From positions 14,826,501 through 14,890,500 of the forward strand of contig NC_092323.1 of NCBI RefSeq assembly GCF_036785885.1: a stretch of DNA of 64,000 bases, in the 5' to 3' direction. The notes beneath the pieces were generated by a model. The model ran no database searches, was not told the origin of the DNA, and was given only the letters and a program-made list of their open reading frames with translations. The position numbers were made by a program, and so were the translations under genes. Positions 1 through 12,608 of the stretch are shown here, piece after piece (positions within the stretch are counted from its first letter, which is position 1; every line of letters begins with the position of its first letter). This stretch comes from Coffea arabica (taxonomy: Eukaryota; Streptophyta; Magnoliopsida; Gentianales; Rubiaceae).

Positions 1-2107
1 AATCTTAATATGTCAACAAGTTCCGTTTATCAAACATTTTTTTGTTATTTTTATTCATTTATGTTTTTGCCCTAGAACCTAATCAACAAAGCATGGACAC
101 CTCTCAGGCCGCTCTTTCCCTCCTTTTCTGCAATTCAAGACTTGCTTTAGGATTCATGAGAAGTCTAGTGATTGCATAGATAGTCTTTGAAGTTTTCTTT
201 AAGAAGGGGTCGGGAAGTAAAAAAGATCACTAACGACTGTGTTATATCAGATTCAGAAGCTGCGGAGTGATTATACCATTATATTCACGGTAATCATGGC
301 CTATGTATTAGTTAAAGGAAAAGTTGGCTCTAATGAAAGTGATCATTAGCCCTTAATCAAGATTGATCATCCGCTCTATACTCCTGTGTTTGGATTTCTT
401 CTCTTTTAGTTGCTTTTAGCAACTATGCTATAATGGATATCTATGGATGAATAGTCTGAAAAAGTTAATCATGTTTTGATTTTTCAGAGGTTTGATGGCA
501 CACTTGCCAGCCATCAAGAACATCATAGATTTCCTGAGAAATTTCAAGCAAGTTCCTGTAAATATTTTTGATGTCTGGATTCATAGGATTGAGAATCCAA
601 ATTTTCGAACAATGGCAAGGAAGTCGTACGATTTTGAGCGGTTAATTATTCGCTTGTTAATGCATAGTTGAGACACCATGCAAAAGCATTTGTTCAAGTT
701 TCAAATGCAAAACCCTAGACAAAATCTAAATGATTTTTCACTATTTGCTTCTTTACGCTTTGATAATGAGGATTTCATTGAGATCCCATTTCATGATTTG
801 CTTTAGCTAGGCTAAAAAGTAAATCAACTTTTATTGTTTAATGATTACAACAAACATAAATTCTCCTCTTTTCATGAGCTACATTGAAAACATTACACAA
901 TCTCATTTAGTACCAAAGGGCATATAGTGCTTTCCACAATTGAGAATAGGAGCCCACTCTGCTTAAAGCTACTCTTGTGATCATGAATCCAGCCATTGCC
1001 AGTTTGTTACATCTGCTTCTAAAAATTGTTTGCTCTACTGCTTTCCATTTTCTTGGTCATCTTTTTTCCCTTTTTACATGTACTGATGTAGTAAGTAACA
1101 GTATCATGGCTGCACATTGGCCTACCATCAACCTTGTGAATGTTGTCAAATTGTTTTTTTCAGATTTTCAGACATTAATCTTTAACCAAGGTCAACATGC
1201 ATTAAACTACTTTTACCATTAATGTAGGTTTGTTCACCATGTCCACACCTTGTTCTAATTGTGTGCTGAAGCTAGGAATAAAAATTTGACTTGAGGGAAT
1301 GGAAATGACCTCGCAAAGTCAAAAAACAATAAAATACCCTTCAAGATTCTTTCTCCCCCCCCCCCTCCCCTCTCAAATGAACATGTTAATAATTTTACTG
1401 ACCGAGAATTAAGTTGAAGAATTTGCAGAATCCTTGTCTTTTTCGATACTGTGCTTCACTCTTTTGCCAGTTTGGACACAAATTACTTTCAGATCTATAT
1501 AGGTAACTTGTGAAAATTGGAGCCAGAAAATTGACTATTGACAAGTGTAAAAGGAGAGAAATATGTGGAATCTTTTTTCTTTCCCCTAATATGTGGAGTC
1601 TCTTCTGTGTTGTTTTGTAGTGAAATATACAATCACATTTTTAGACAAAATAATACAGTCTCTTCAACAAAGCAAACAAAAAAAAAAAAGGAGACAAAGA
1701 AAAGAAAAACAACTGGGACGAATGAAGCACCGCCAAAACCAAAAAGGCTTGATCACAGTGCCTGGGCCTTTGCTATTTTATTTGCACTAATAGTTGCTGG
1801 GAATAACTAAAAAACTATACCTGAAAACGTCTCTCTCTCTCTCTCTCTCTACAACTATATGTCAGATGTAATATTATACGTACAAATGCATGTCACAACG
1901 GGAGAACTATATATATATGCTTTGCATTATCGAAGTATAGCACATAAGTCACTACTTGAGATGCTACATTTCATATTGAACAGTGCTTTAGATCCTAACC
2001 AAAATTAACTGAAAGCCATGGCTTCTTGATGAAAACAAATCTGTTCCTACAGCAGCTTGGAGGACTATATATACTAGTTACTAACATGTTATGGGACTTG
2101 GCTGCAG
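1..2107. other. Non-coding stretch upstream of the WRKY exon
   Basis: No coding exon is supported here. I looked for a codon run encoding WRKYGQK, which should lie in the exon before the one at 2108, and found none on the plus strand. The stretch is therefore either a long intron of that gene or flanking DNA. It contains a C-rich homopolymer run near 1355-1370 and a CT microsatellite at 1831-1850. Short open frames near 977 and 1538 have no recognisable motifs and look like chance. Confidence 0.5.
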
Positions 2108-2279
2108 GAGCTATTATCGCTGTACACAAGATAACTGTCGTGTGAAGAAGCGAGTGGAACGATTAGCAGAAGATCCCAGAATGGTTATAACAACCTATGA
2201 AGGAAGACATATACATTCTCCATCCCAGGACGAGGATGATTCACAAGCTTCATCTCAAATGAACAACTTCTTCTGGTAG
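2108..2279 (+). CDS. WRKY transcription factor, last exon only (WRKY12/13-like, group IIc)
   Basis: This is the terminal exon of a WRKY DNA-binding transcription factor, a nuclear protein that binds W-box promoter elements. A pyrimidine-poor but valid acceptor ends at 2107 (gctgcag). The exon opens with the last base of a split Arg codon and then reads SYYRCTQDNCRVKKRVERLA and onward to EGRHIHSP. It holds the zinc-binding half of the WRKY domain: C-X4-C, then H-X-H at RHIH. The phase-2 intron at the R/S junction is the conserved WRKY intron site. The short tail ending in NNFFW just before the TAG at 2277 matches my memory of the WRKY12/WRKY13 clade, which regulates stem and pith secondary-wall formation and flowering. 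The WRKYGQK half is not in the window, so this is either a 5'-truncated view of a gene or an orphan exon. The ATG at 2091 lies in the intron and is not a start. Confidence 0.85.
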
Positions 2280-5200
2280 TCTACAAGTTGAATACATTTC
2301 TATATATAAAAGTTGAGTTTATATGCGTAGTATAAAGTTGTATGTTGTGTGTTTTCCATGGTGTAACTTTCTGGTATACACTTTTGATTTTGCCCATTTT
2401 CTATTCATATATACTACATCTTAATACTACGCATTTGAATTCAACTGGGCATAGGTAAGTTGAAGTTTTCAACTTAACTTGTGCATCCTTTGATTCGTAG
2501 TTATAATGTGTGTAACATGTCATGTGCCCTTGTTTTATTGGGGCTTGCATGCATGCTAATGTAATACTACTAGTTTATGTTGGAACTCAGGCAGTTGGAT
2601 TATGATTTGTTCTTTCGTCCTGTTTGTTGTAGTTATTACTCTATTTGGCATATAATAACACATTATTGCTGTATTTGAAAAAAAAGAAAAGGTGACAGAC
2701 ATACATATAAAAGATTATAAAGTTTGTATATATTGACAGTATATATACACATTACACAAATAGATCTGAATGAATGCATGACAATTAATCACAATTTAAT
2801 TAAATCTGAATGTTATATTTGTACAAGTAATATATATCTTATTCGTGTTTATATATATACGCTGTCACTACTGCATACAGATTTTATATCGTGTATATAA
2901 TATTTCATATATTGGGAATACAACAATTACGTGGCTTACACTTTAATTAGTGCAACAGTGGGATGGAATCCGATGAAGCGCAACTGTATAGGTCAAGGTC
3001 CGCTCATATTGCATAATGGAAGTTTCTCCCTTTATTTATTTATTTATGTTTGGTTAGGCTATCTCCTATAAGGCTATACTACTTTTCCACTAATCAATTG
3101 GAGAGACATTCTAAACCATATGAGCGGGACTTCAAAAGAAATAAAAATCTATAAAGAAAAAGGAAAAAAAAATGGACAATTTGAAAGTTGAATTAGAGCT
3201 TTCATGATTATTTGGTTAGTCTCCCTAGTCCCTACCAACACAAGCCAAAATAATAAATTTTTGTTTTCAAAAATTCTTGACTCCACTTCTATTGGCGATT
3301 GCTTTCGAGCTCTTATTCTTCATGTTTCATGGGTTATACTTGTTCATTGTTTATTGCTGGATCTGAAAATCTCTCAATTGGTTCTTTAATTTCATCTGCC
3401 GCTTGCATTCTTCGTATACATAATCTTTACAATTAATATGATTTTGGATTCAAACCTCTTCATCTTCAGTAAAATTCAAAGGATATATAATGGTGCATCC
3501 TTTTGGTTGAGTGGTGGGATCTTTTCCCTCTAGTTCCTTAAGTCAAATTAGGCCATTTTTTAATGCAAGTTAAAGTAAGAATAAGAGTTGACGGTCGAGA
3601 AAAAAAATAAAGAAGAAAGAATCAATACAATTTCAATGCAGTTTTTCGGCATCCGAGTGCTTTTCACTTTGGGCATGTCCACCATCTTGCATTCCAACCA
3701 TTAGTGGGTCATTTCCCTTGTATTATCGTGGTATTAGTATCTCACCCACGTTTTATCTCTTAGATTGGCCAACTAGGAATTAGCTATGCTCGTTTGCACC
3801 CGTCAAATCTCTTGGCCCTGGCGCATTCGCTGAATCTGTGGATTTCTAGAATCTGGCCCAAAATCTAAACTTGGTTTATTGAACCCATGTCTGAATGGTC
3901 TACATATGCGTGATCAATGCTGTGAAACATAGATGGGCCGACCTATAGAACTCCATGCAAGTCTTTTGAAATATTTCTATTTTTACTACTTCTCGGCTCG
4001 GCTATTGTGATTTTGATATGAAGATTGTCTCTCAATCATTACTTTCTTATGGCACTTTCAAGTTTTGTTTCAAAGAGTAAAATTTTATTCATACTATCAT
4101 TGTAAAGTTTTCATTTATACTAGTGAGTCAAGAATCTCAATCATTAATTTAGTATAGAATTATTAATGTTTTTTTTAAGAGAATAAATTGTATATACATT
4201 GTTAGTGTAAAATTTTATTTGTACTAGTGAGTCGAGATGTTTAACAAAAAACAAAATACCAGACAGATTGTTGGAGTCACATATGCACATGTAGCAAATA
4301 TTTAAATGTGTTCGTATTAAAACTTTTTCGCACTAATAATGCATGTAAAAAGAAATTTTAATTTTTTTAAAACAATTTGAGAGCAAAAGAATTTAAATGT
4401 ATTCCAACAAAAAAAAATTTATCATCGTCTATGTATCTTCTCCTGTCAATTCCATGAAATTTTAGTGCAAGGGTGGAATTCTAACTCTTAAAAACACCAA
4501 AATTTTTTGTGGAGAAGAATTTTCAAGAGCTAAACCAATCAACAAAATAGTTTTGTTGGAAGGAGAATGGAACTCTTCCACTGAGCTAGAACTATAAAAC
4601 TTACCCAAACTTGCCAAATATTTTTGGACAAAAGTTTATTTTATCATGTATCATGTGCTTATTGAACCCATTTTAATTAAAAAAACAAGCAATGTAGCCA
4701 TGTCTAGTCACAAAAAAAAAATTAGGAAAGTTCGATAAAACCCTACTCCTTCAGTTTTATCCATCTTTTTTTTTCTTACCTTCCACCCGTCCCCACAGGT
4801 TTTTCACCTCCAACTGCTATTGATAGGTTCAGAATTCGAATCTTAAACCTGGTAACGGAGAGTACTTTAAGAGGTTTCCGCTGACAACTAGACCAAAAGC
4901 TGCGGTGCAATTTTCTCCATCTTGCTTCCATATTGGTGTAAAATCTCCTCCCTTCCTCAACAAAATTCGAGCAGCCCAGAACTAATTTGTCGCTCAATAT
5001 GCCCAATGGGACTATGATCTAGAAGGGCTTGGGCTCTTTCTTCCCTTTTCTCATTCGCATACCATCTCTATCCTATATTCCTATATGTTTCATACTCATC
5101 AATTTGTCTTCCAAAGAGATTATTTTGGGATTTTAAACAAAGAATGAAAGGTTTTGACTTTAGATGAGATGTATGAACTCGAATTGAATTTTTCAAGTCT

Positions 5201-7205
5201 TTAACAGAGCTAGACGTGCATGATCTTGTTTCATTATTTGGTAAATGGTCGCTTCTAGGCGATACTTACATTGTTGACTGCAAAACTAGAGGAAATGAGA
5301 AAAACTCATGCACGATTTGGATCAATAGTTTTTTATTTGTTATGTCAGATCTGGATTAATTGTTTGATACTGACCAATTGGATGTCAAGCTTTTGTTCTG
5401 ACAATTGTTCATTGGGCTAAAATTAATTTATTTTCCAATTAACACTTTCTGATGGCCGTAATGGATCAGACCAAAAAACAAGGGGACAAACGTTGAATAA
5501 AGAAACAAAAGAGCCCCGTACAAGTTTGTTGAAACCCCAAGAAATATGCTTTGATGCTTTACGCAGGTAGTGAATATTCATGGAAAAGCTCTGGTTTGCT
5601 TGCATGCAAAAGAGAATCTTGAAGAGGAAGATCTTTTAACATTGCATGCCTCTGTAAATCAATTGTTTTTTTACTGTGTTATTAGTACTAATTAACATCA
5701 TAATGTCTGCAAAGAAACTATAGAACCAGGAGCAGAATTTATGCAGTTCCGCTCAACTTTTCCTTAATTTAAACACTTGGAGGCTTGTATGAAAACAAAG
5801 CACTCTAAAATATGAATAGGTAGGTAAACATCCATTACCAGGAAATTAACCATAAAATACAGAGGTTGAAACGTTAAGAATTAGAGATTCTCGTTCAAAT
5901 GCTCCTGCTCTTTTCCCGCTTCTTAAATTCCACCCCTTCCCAGTTGAAAAAAGTTAAAAATATATATATAAACATCTACATCCATCCAATTAAAGTAAAA
6001 ACCTTAATTTTGTAGTTGGAAATTAGAGGTGAACTTCCTAATTGCCATCTTTATCTCTTTGTACTAAAATGTCATCCTTGGTTAATTCACTTGGAACTTG
6101 GGAACTGGGCCAATTGATATATTAATCCAATAACAATACAAGTAGTAGTATATTAGTTGGAACTTAGCCCAAAGAAAAGCCCAAGCACGTGAGGGCTCCT
6201 AGAAATTCTACCATGTCTAGATTAATTAATTTGTTAATCACTTAGTTCCAACCAAACTCTTTGGATTACTTGCTAATCAAATGCTTAAAAATATTGGTTA
6301 AAATATATTGTAATCATGTTTAAAAGAAAAGGGTCTCTATATTCTATGTTGCCTTGGAAAGCTGGTGCTTAAGAGCAGACCATGACCGTCCATGCTTCTT
6401 TCCTCTACCTTTGAATGCAGACCCCCGGGAGCCACCGTAGACCAGCACGTGGTCCCTCGTGACCTGCACGTTCAAACCCTAATGTCAAGGCCCTTAATAA
6501 GCCATATAGTTATTTATTTATGCCAAGGGAGTATTCCATATTCAAGAGGACAAGAGGGGTTGGAAAACCCTAATTCTTTCAAGTTTAATTAATTTGACCA
6601 TAGATAGATAAATGTAAGATTTCCTTGTATTTTTTGCCTTTTTTTTTTTTGACAAATTTACATGTTAGTGTTGTTTCATCGGAGATAAATAAACAGTATA
6701 ATTACACAAAATTGATAACAATAAAAATCACCAAATTAGTATCCTTTGTATTAAGTATGAAATGAATTATAGTGATGAAAAGAAGGTAGTAAGCTAGCTT
6801 AGCATTTTACTTTCATACTCATTTATATATATAATGTATGCATATATGTTGAATAGGGTAAATATGTTTGGCATTATGAAATTATTATTTTATTCAATTT
6901 GTACAAGGTCAAGAAAAGATAAGACGAGAATGTCTATTTGTTGCTTTGGAGTTGTAATGAATTGTGGATTAGTGTGCTCATGAAAGAGTACGAAAACAGA
7001 TTGCATCGACTTACGACTTTTGCAGATAACTTATACTACTAAATCAATATGATTATGGTGGGGATAAGAGAGATAAGAGATTTTACCATGTCACTCCGCT
7101 ATATGGTGTTGCTAATTAAGAAATTTTCAACTTAGAGTTAACAAAGAGTAATGCAATAACAAAATTTACCTTGAAAGATTAACCAGGTCAATGATGTTTA
7201 AGCAG
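2280..7205. other. Intergenic, no gene seen
   Basis: This is AT-rich DNA following the WRKY exon; the first few hundred bases are probably its 3' untranslated region. No open frame shows a known domain. A segment around 4800-4930 has mixed composition and unusually few stops on the minus strand and may be an old retroelement or SINE scrap, but I cannot classify it. The rest shows short A/T tracts only. Confidence 0.5.
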
Positions 7206-7208
7206 CAT

Positions 7209-7891
7209 CTCAACGTCCATTCCATTTTGATAGTCTTGTTTTTCTTTTCATCCATCCCAAATTATAGTCTAATTTCTAATAGAAGAATATAGTTAATTTT
7301 TAACTTCTCTAAAAATATCTTTAGTTAATATAGAAAAAAATATAAACTACCTTATTTAATGTAGTTAACTTTTCCAAAACATATTGGCATGTCAAAAGCT
7401 TTACTTAGTTACCATTCTGAGCTTAATCACATCACTAGGAGAATTAAAGTCATCATTGTCTTCAAACCATGAGTAAAAATTTGAAAAAATATCCATATTC
7501 TCACAAATTTTTTGATGAAACTCCAACAAAAGAGTATGATCTTATTTCTACAAATCAAGAACATGAACAAGTCATATTTGAAATGCAGAGAATTTTTTTG
7601 CCCAAGTTGAAATCGGTGTGGCCATATTTAAAATGCTCACCGATTCTTTATTTTCACGTTATTCAACTTTCCATCAATAATGGCTTTGATTCATGTCTTG
7701 AATAGTACAACTTTTTTATCAGTATTGATGTTGTAATTAATGTAAAAGTATAGTGATTAATTATATTCTTAATATTAATGTAAGGATATATTAGAAAAAC
7801 AGTATGCTAGATTTATTCTTCCAATAAAATAAACTAATTTTTCTTAAAATGTGTTAAAAAAATCAAAATTATCAAAGTGGAATGAAGGGAG
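7209..7891. mobile_element. Stowaway-like MITE, about 0.68 kb
   Basis: The right end reads as ...ggaatgaagggag followed by TA at 7892. Its reverse complement (ctcccttcattccactttga) resembles the left-end sequence cattccattttgatagtc near 7217. Ends of the CTCCCTCCGT type with a TA duplication are the hallmark of plant Stowaway elements (Tc1/mariner superfamily). The left terminus is degraded, so that boundary is approximate. A 78-codon open frame inside (7469-7705) has no recognisable domain and is not called as a gene. Confidence 0.5.
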
Positions 7892-8339
7892 TACTCAAAT
7901 TTGCACTATAAGGTGGTAAGGTCTGCACCAAACCTTCCACAAGGTGATTTTCCCAAATTAAATATTTTTCTCTATGAAATCTAGTTATTATATGATTAAA
8001 TTTACCCCCTTAACAAAAGGTAAAACCAACATGGAGAAGCAACTCTATCCGATTTTTGGGAATAAGAATGAATGCATCCAAGATTGAAAAAAAAAAGGGG
8101 ATAATTGCAGAAACCTCCCCTGACTTTTATAGTAATAGCATTGACCTCCCCTATCAATTTTGAAATAGCACTGACCTCCCCTATCAAAAGTTGGAGGCAA
8201 TTTAATAGGCAAAAGTGGGTCAATTTACTAAAGTACCCCTGACATGATTTAATTTTATCAAATGAATGTGATGAGTACTTTCATCAAACCCAACAAAGCA
8301 TTTGTTAATAAAAATTACACTAAATTAACTATTTCTGCA

Positions 8340-9215
8340 TAGTTTAACTAATTAACTAATTAACTAAATAACTAATTATCTAATTAATTAATAACTAATT
8401 ATCTAATTAACTATTAACTAATTAACTAATTATCTAATTGTTAATAGTTATTAACTAATCAAACTATTTCTGCATAGTTAAACTAATTAACTATTAACTA
8501 ATTATCTAATTAACTATTAACTAATTATCTAATTAATTAATTAACTAATTAACTAATTTCTATTTATCTAATTAACTAATTAACTAAAATTGTTGTCTGT
8601 CCGAAACTAACAAACTATTTGCATGTTAAACTAATTAACTAATTAATTGCTTAACTAATTAACTACCTAATTATCTAATTAATTAATTAACTAATTTTTG
8701 TTTATCTAATTAACTAATTAACTAATTATCTAATTAACTAAAGTTGTTGTCTATCCGAAACTAACAAACTATTTGCATGTTAAACTAATTAACTAATTAA
8801 CTGCTTAACTAATTAACTAATTAACTAATTAACTAAAGTTGTTGTCTATCCGAAACTAACAAACTATTTGCATGTTAAACTAATTAACTGCTTAACTAAT
8901 TAACTAACTAATTATCTAATTAATTAATTAACTAATTTCTGTTTATCTAATTAACTAATTAACTAATTATCTAATTAACTAAAACTGTCGTCTATCCGAA
9001 ACTAACAAACTATTTGCATGTTAAACTAATTAACTAATTAACTAACTAATTATCTAATTAATTAATTAACTAATTTCTATTTATCTAATTAACTAATTAA
9101 CTAATTATCTAATTAACTAAAACTGTCGTCTATCCGAAACTAACAAACTATTTGCATGTTAAACTAATTAACTAATTAACTAACTAACTAATTAACAAAC
9201 TATTTGCATGTTAAA
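8340..9215. repeat. Taattaac-type satellite array with a higher-order unit
   Basis: This is a long run of variants of ctaattaa/ctaattat, forming part of the left arm of the foldback element. Superimposed on it is a larger module that contains tatccgaaactaacaaac and then tatttgcatgttaaac. The module begins near 8590, 8743, 8838, 8985 and 9123, giving spacings of about 153, 95, 147 and 138 bp. The right arm of the hairpin has one inverted copy of the module near 9605-9650, so the left arm appears to have been amplified after the palindrome formed. Confidence 0.85.
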
Positions 9216-9570
9216 CTATATGCAGTACGCATTATTTATTTAAAATATCGGCTCTTTATGGGTATTTTATTTTCAAACATTTAATTTATGATAAAAACAT
9301 CAATGTTTGTAAGTAAAATTCAAAAAGTGTTACAGTAATATCAATATTCTTACTTTCAAACATTTAATTTATGGCCCTATGCCCCTCCCTTTTTGTAAGA
9401 ATATTACTGTAACACTTTTTGAATTTTACTTACAAACATTGATGTTTTATCATAAATTAAATGTTTGAAAGTAAAATACCTATAAAGAGCCGATACTTTA
9501 AATAGGTAATGCGTACTGCATATAGTTTAACATGCAAATAGTTTGTTAATTAGTTAGTTAGTTAATTAGT
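9170..9570. repeat. Core hairpin of the foldback element
   Basis: A nearly perfect inverted repeat has arms at about 9170-9354 and 9397-9570 around a loop of about 42 bp (9355-9396). For example atgcagtacgcatta on the left is answered by taatgcgtactgcat on the right, and agtgttacagtaatat by atattactgtaacact. The few differences are small indels and substitutions. Confidence 0.9.
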
Positions 9571-9961
9571 TAATTAGTTAAGCAGTTAATTAGTTAATTA
9601 ATTTAACATGCAAATAGTTTGTTAGTTTCGGACAGACAACAACTTTAGTTAATTAGTTAATTAGATAATTAGTTAATTAATTAATTAGATAATTAGTTAA
9701 TTAATTAATTAGATAATTAGTTAATAGTTAATTAGTTTAACTATAAACTAATTAGATAATTAGTTAAGCAATTGTCAAGCAAATAATAATTGTCAAGCAA
9801 GTAAGGGCAAAATTGGAAGAAAATTCTTATCTCACTTCTACAAAAGCTGTCAAGGAGGTTTCTGCAACGAATTGTTACTGTTCAGGGGAGGTGAATGCAA
9901 TTTCTAAACCTAGAGGGGAGGTCAGTGCAAATGTCAGAAATCTCAGGGGAGGTTTCTGCAA

Positions 9962-11601
9962 GGGTAAAATACACTAAACCCCCTTGTGGTTTGGGTTATT
10001 ATCATAAAACCTCCTCATTATTTAAAAACCCCCAAAGAACCACCTTGTGATTTGGACTAATTTGGGCAACGAACGGAAATCATCCAATTTGACGGGAAGT
10101 GACTTACACATGCTTGATAAGCGAGTGTGATAACAATACATCAAGGTTAATGTGGTAATTTTACATTTTCTTTTCTTTCCTTTCCTTTTTTTCCTTGTTC
10201 TTCCTTTTTCTTCTTTCTCTTGAATCATCTGGGGCAGAAAAACTGAAGCAAAATCAATACCAACCTTTATCCAAACAGGGGCTCCAAACTACTTTCTTTT
10301 TTTCTTCTTTCCTTCTCTATTTCTTTTCCCTCTCTCTCCCCCCTACCGGTGCAGCAAACCAGAAAGCACTGTACGGTTTCTACTAAGTAGTTGCCTCCGG
10401 AAATTCCCCTCTTTGGCCGACGCAATTGGAACTCCGGCGTTCACTGCAGTCCAAATCTGGCGTCCTTCCGGTAGGTTTCACGGAGTCCTCAACATCGCCA
10501 CTTCGATTTGCAACAGCACTTGTTCCGATTTTGAAATATTCAGCGGTGCGTCGGCAATTAGTTTCCGTGATCTAATGGGTGTTGAGATCAAGAAAGAAAA
10601 GGAGGATGATCGAGTAGGAGCATGCAGTCATGTGGTGGAGAATCTTGTGACTTTGACTTCTTGTTGTTGGACTTGTCGTCGGATGGTGCTGAATCGACGA
10701 CGTCGTCTTCATCGACGGCGTCCAATGTTTTGAAAGAATGGAACGGAGGTGGCCGGAAAACTCAGGGAACTGAAAAAATGAGGGTGGTGGTGGAGGATTA
10801 CTGTGCGGACTTGTGCTGCAGAGGAAGATTTGTTTTTGCCCGTCTGGTCAAAATTTGCATTTCTGGGAAGAGTTATTGGAAAGTTAGAACCTTGATGATA
10901 ATCTAGATTTCTGGGGGGCTCCCTATTATGAATTTTGATGGCTACGATTGTGCAGAAGACCCCCTTCTTTAATTGTAGATAAATCACCTTGGGCTTTTGC
11001 TAGTTCTCACCTGCTGTTGTCGATTTGTTGGGGAAACTTTGAAAGTTGGGTAGCCGTAAGTTTTTCTAGCAGCAGTACTAAGTAGGATAATGGCGAATTT
11101 AGGGAATTTATTTTAGTGAAATTAGTGAATTTTTCTGGTATGCAGGTTGTTTTCAAAGAAAATTAGTAGCAATAATGTTGTTTAGTTCATCACCATTCGG
11201 ACATTTGCATTATAGTTAAGAAAGAAACCACGGATCAATTACCCATGGAAGGAGCTTAGATGCAGTGGTAATCGGTGGCTATTCTACTATTGTTGAAGGA
11301 AAAAGCGGAGATTTGGAGAAGATGATAAGTTTTGAAATTTTCAAATGAGTCACTTGATGTTTCTTTATTCTCAAATAAAGTGAAATTTTTTTAAAAATCT
11401 TATGTAAACCCTGAACTAACTTTTAGTATACGTTGAAATAAGGTTAATATTGGAATTTCATATTTTTCCGTCAAATTGGATGATTTCCGTTCATTATCCA
11501 AATTAGTCCAAATTATGAGGGGGTTCTTTGGGAGTTTTCAAATAATGAGGAGGCTTTATGATAATAACCCAAACCACAAGGGAGTTTAGTGTATTTTACC
11601 C
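9962..11601. mobile_element. Mutator-like element (MULE), nested, 1640 bp
   Basis: Terminal inverted repeats of about 134 bp lie at 9962-10095 and 11468-11601. Both ends begin gggtaaaatacactaaac and the two arms agree at most positions by eye. The element is flanked by an exact 9-bp duplication, tttctgcaa, at 9953-9961 and 11602-11610. Nine-base duplications with long inverted ends are diagnostic of Mutator-like transposons. It sits inside the right end of the outer foldback element, which therefore is older. The roughly 1.37 kb of internal DNA is richer in G and C around 10380-10900 and holds overlapping short frames but no recognisable transposase. It may be a non-autonomous element carrying captured host sequence (Pack-MULE). 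Confidence 0.88.
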
Positions 11602-11629
11602 TTTCTGCAATTATCCCAAAACAAAAAGG

Positions 11630-12370
11630 TGCCTAAATTTTGACCCTTACTAATCTATCAAAGAAAATTTTGACCTAAGTTTGAAGATACTGGTGGGGGC
11701 CGTCCCATTTGTTTCTGCGTCGTTTCACCCAGAATTAGATGGGATGTGGGGCCTATTTATTCAGCTTGCGCACGTGGGCAGCTCCATCCATTAGCTGCCC
11801 TCTCAAAGTCTTCAATAATTTCCGCTGCCCCACTTGCCCCCGTACACGCCTCGGGCATTGTCTGCTGCCCGTTACCCTCCAAGGCTGCTTTCGCCAACCT
11901 CGGTCAGCCCCTCTTGTGCCCAGCTGGTGTGTGCCTGTACTCTCTCTATGGTTGGCATTCGTGGGAAGAATAAAAGTATTACTCCTAAACTAATAAATTT
12001 AAAAGCCACCTAATTAATAATAACAAATAAATTAATCTTGTATATAATGACAGTACATACTACAAGTCACCTAATTTTCATATGAATTTAAACTTTAATT
12101 TTTACATATATGTATACAGGCTCATTAGCATATATACACTATCAGTCTGTATGAAGTTAATCTTAACAAATATGATATTTTATTTTTCACATCGTGACAG
12201 AAAAATCTCGGAAAAACTCACCTACTACTTTCTAAACGTATTTTGTTTCGAATAATTGGTTTTAGAGAAAGATACTAAAAATTGGCCTAATGGATAAGAT
12301 ATTCGTATAGAGTGATGCATACATGATACAACCCTTGGCACCTGCACTGTAATATGGTAATTTCTGCCAT
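11630..12370. other. Intergenic, no gene seen
   Basis: Two overlapping open frames near 11739-11993 lie in a locally C-rich patch but have no recognisable domain and no splice or promoter context. The rest is AT-rich. Confidence 0.45.
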
Positions 12371-12373
12371 AAA

Positions 12374-12525
12374 TTGTTTGGTTAGTGGATTATTAGCAAA
12401 AATATATTTGCATGTATCATTAATACATTTTTTAACCATTCTTTTATTTTATATACATCACATCAAAAAAGACTTACAAAATTTTTAAAAAAAAAATTAT
12501 CCCAAATAATTTACTATCCAAACGC
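12374..12525. mobile_element. Small MITE of the tgtttggat family, copy 1
   Basis: It begins ttgtttggttagtggatta and ends actatccaaacgca, and includes the family core atacatcacatcaaaaaa. The same core recurs in several other copies in the window (for example 16846-17012 and 37545-37680), which shows it is a dispersed element. Confidence 0.55.
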
Positions 12526-12608
12526 ACTCGAAGAGATTAATAAAAACTTGATACATGGTTTAGACCATTGATAGAGTACAAGCATGACAGACGAGCAGAC
12601 GACAACTA

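Larger units (their letters stand above)
8098..11617. mobile_element. Foldback element with Mutator-like features (outer), split by a nested element
   Basis: The left end gggataattgcagaaacctc (8098 onward) is matched in inverted orientation by the right end, which reads to ...ttatccc at 11617 once the nested element 9962-11601 is removed. Flanks are an 11-bp near-duplication: ten A then G at 8087-8097, against aaaacaaaaag at 11618-11628 with one mismatch. That length suits a Mutator-like element. Nearly the whole element folds on itself: the left arm runs about 8098-9354 and the right arm about 9397-9952. The sub-terminal zones repeat a cctcccct-type motif. No transposase frame is visible, so it is non-autonomous. 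The A-rich duplication is weak evidence on its own; the inverted ends and hairpin are clear. Confidence 0.75.

Noticed and set aside
7469..7705. 78-codon open frame
   Set aside because: It lies inside a Stowaway-like MITE and has no recognisable domain or splice context.
8340..9215. CRISPR-like regular repeats
   Set aside because: The repeats are simple taattaac satellite with variable spacing inside a palindromic transposon in plant DNA; there are no unique spacers.
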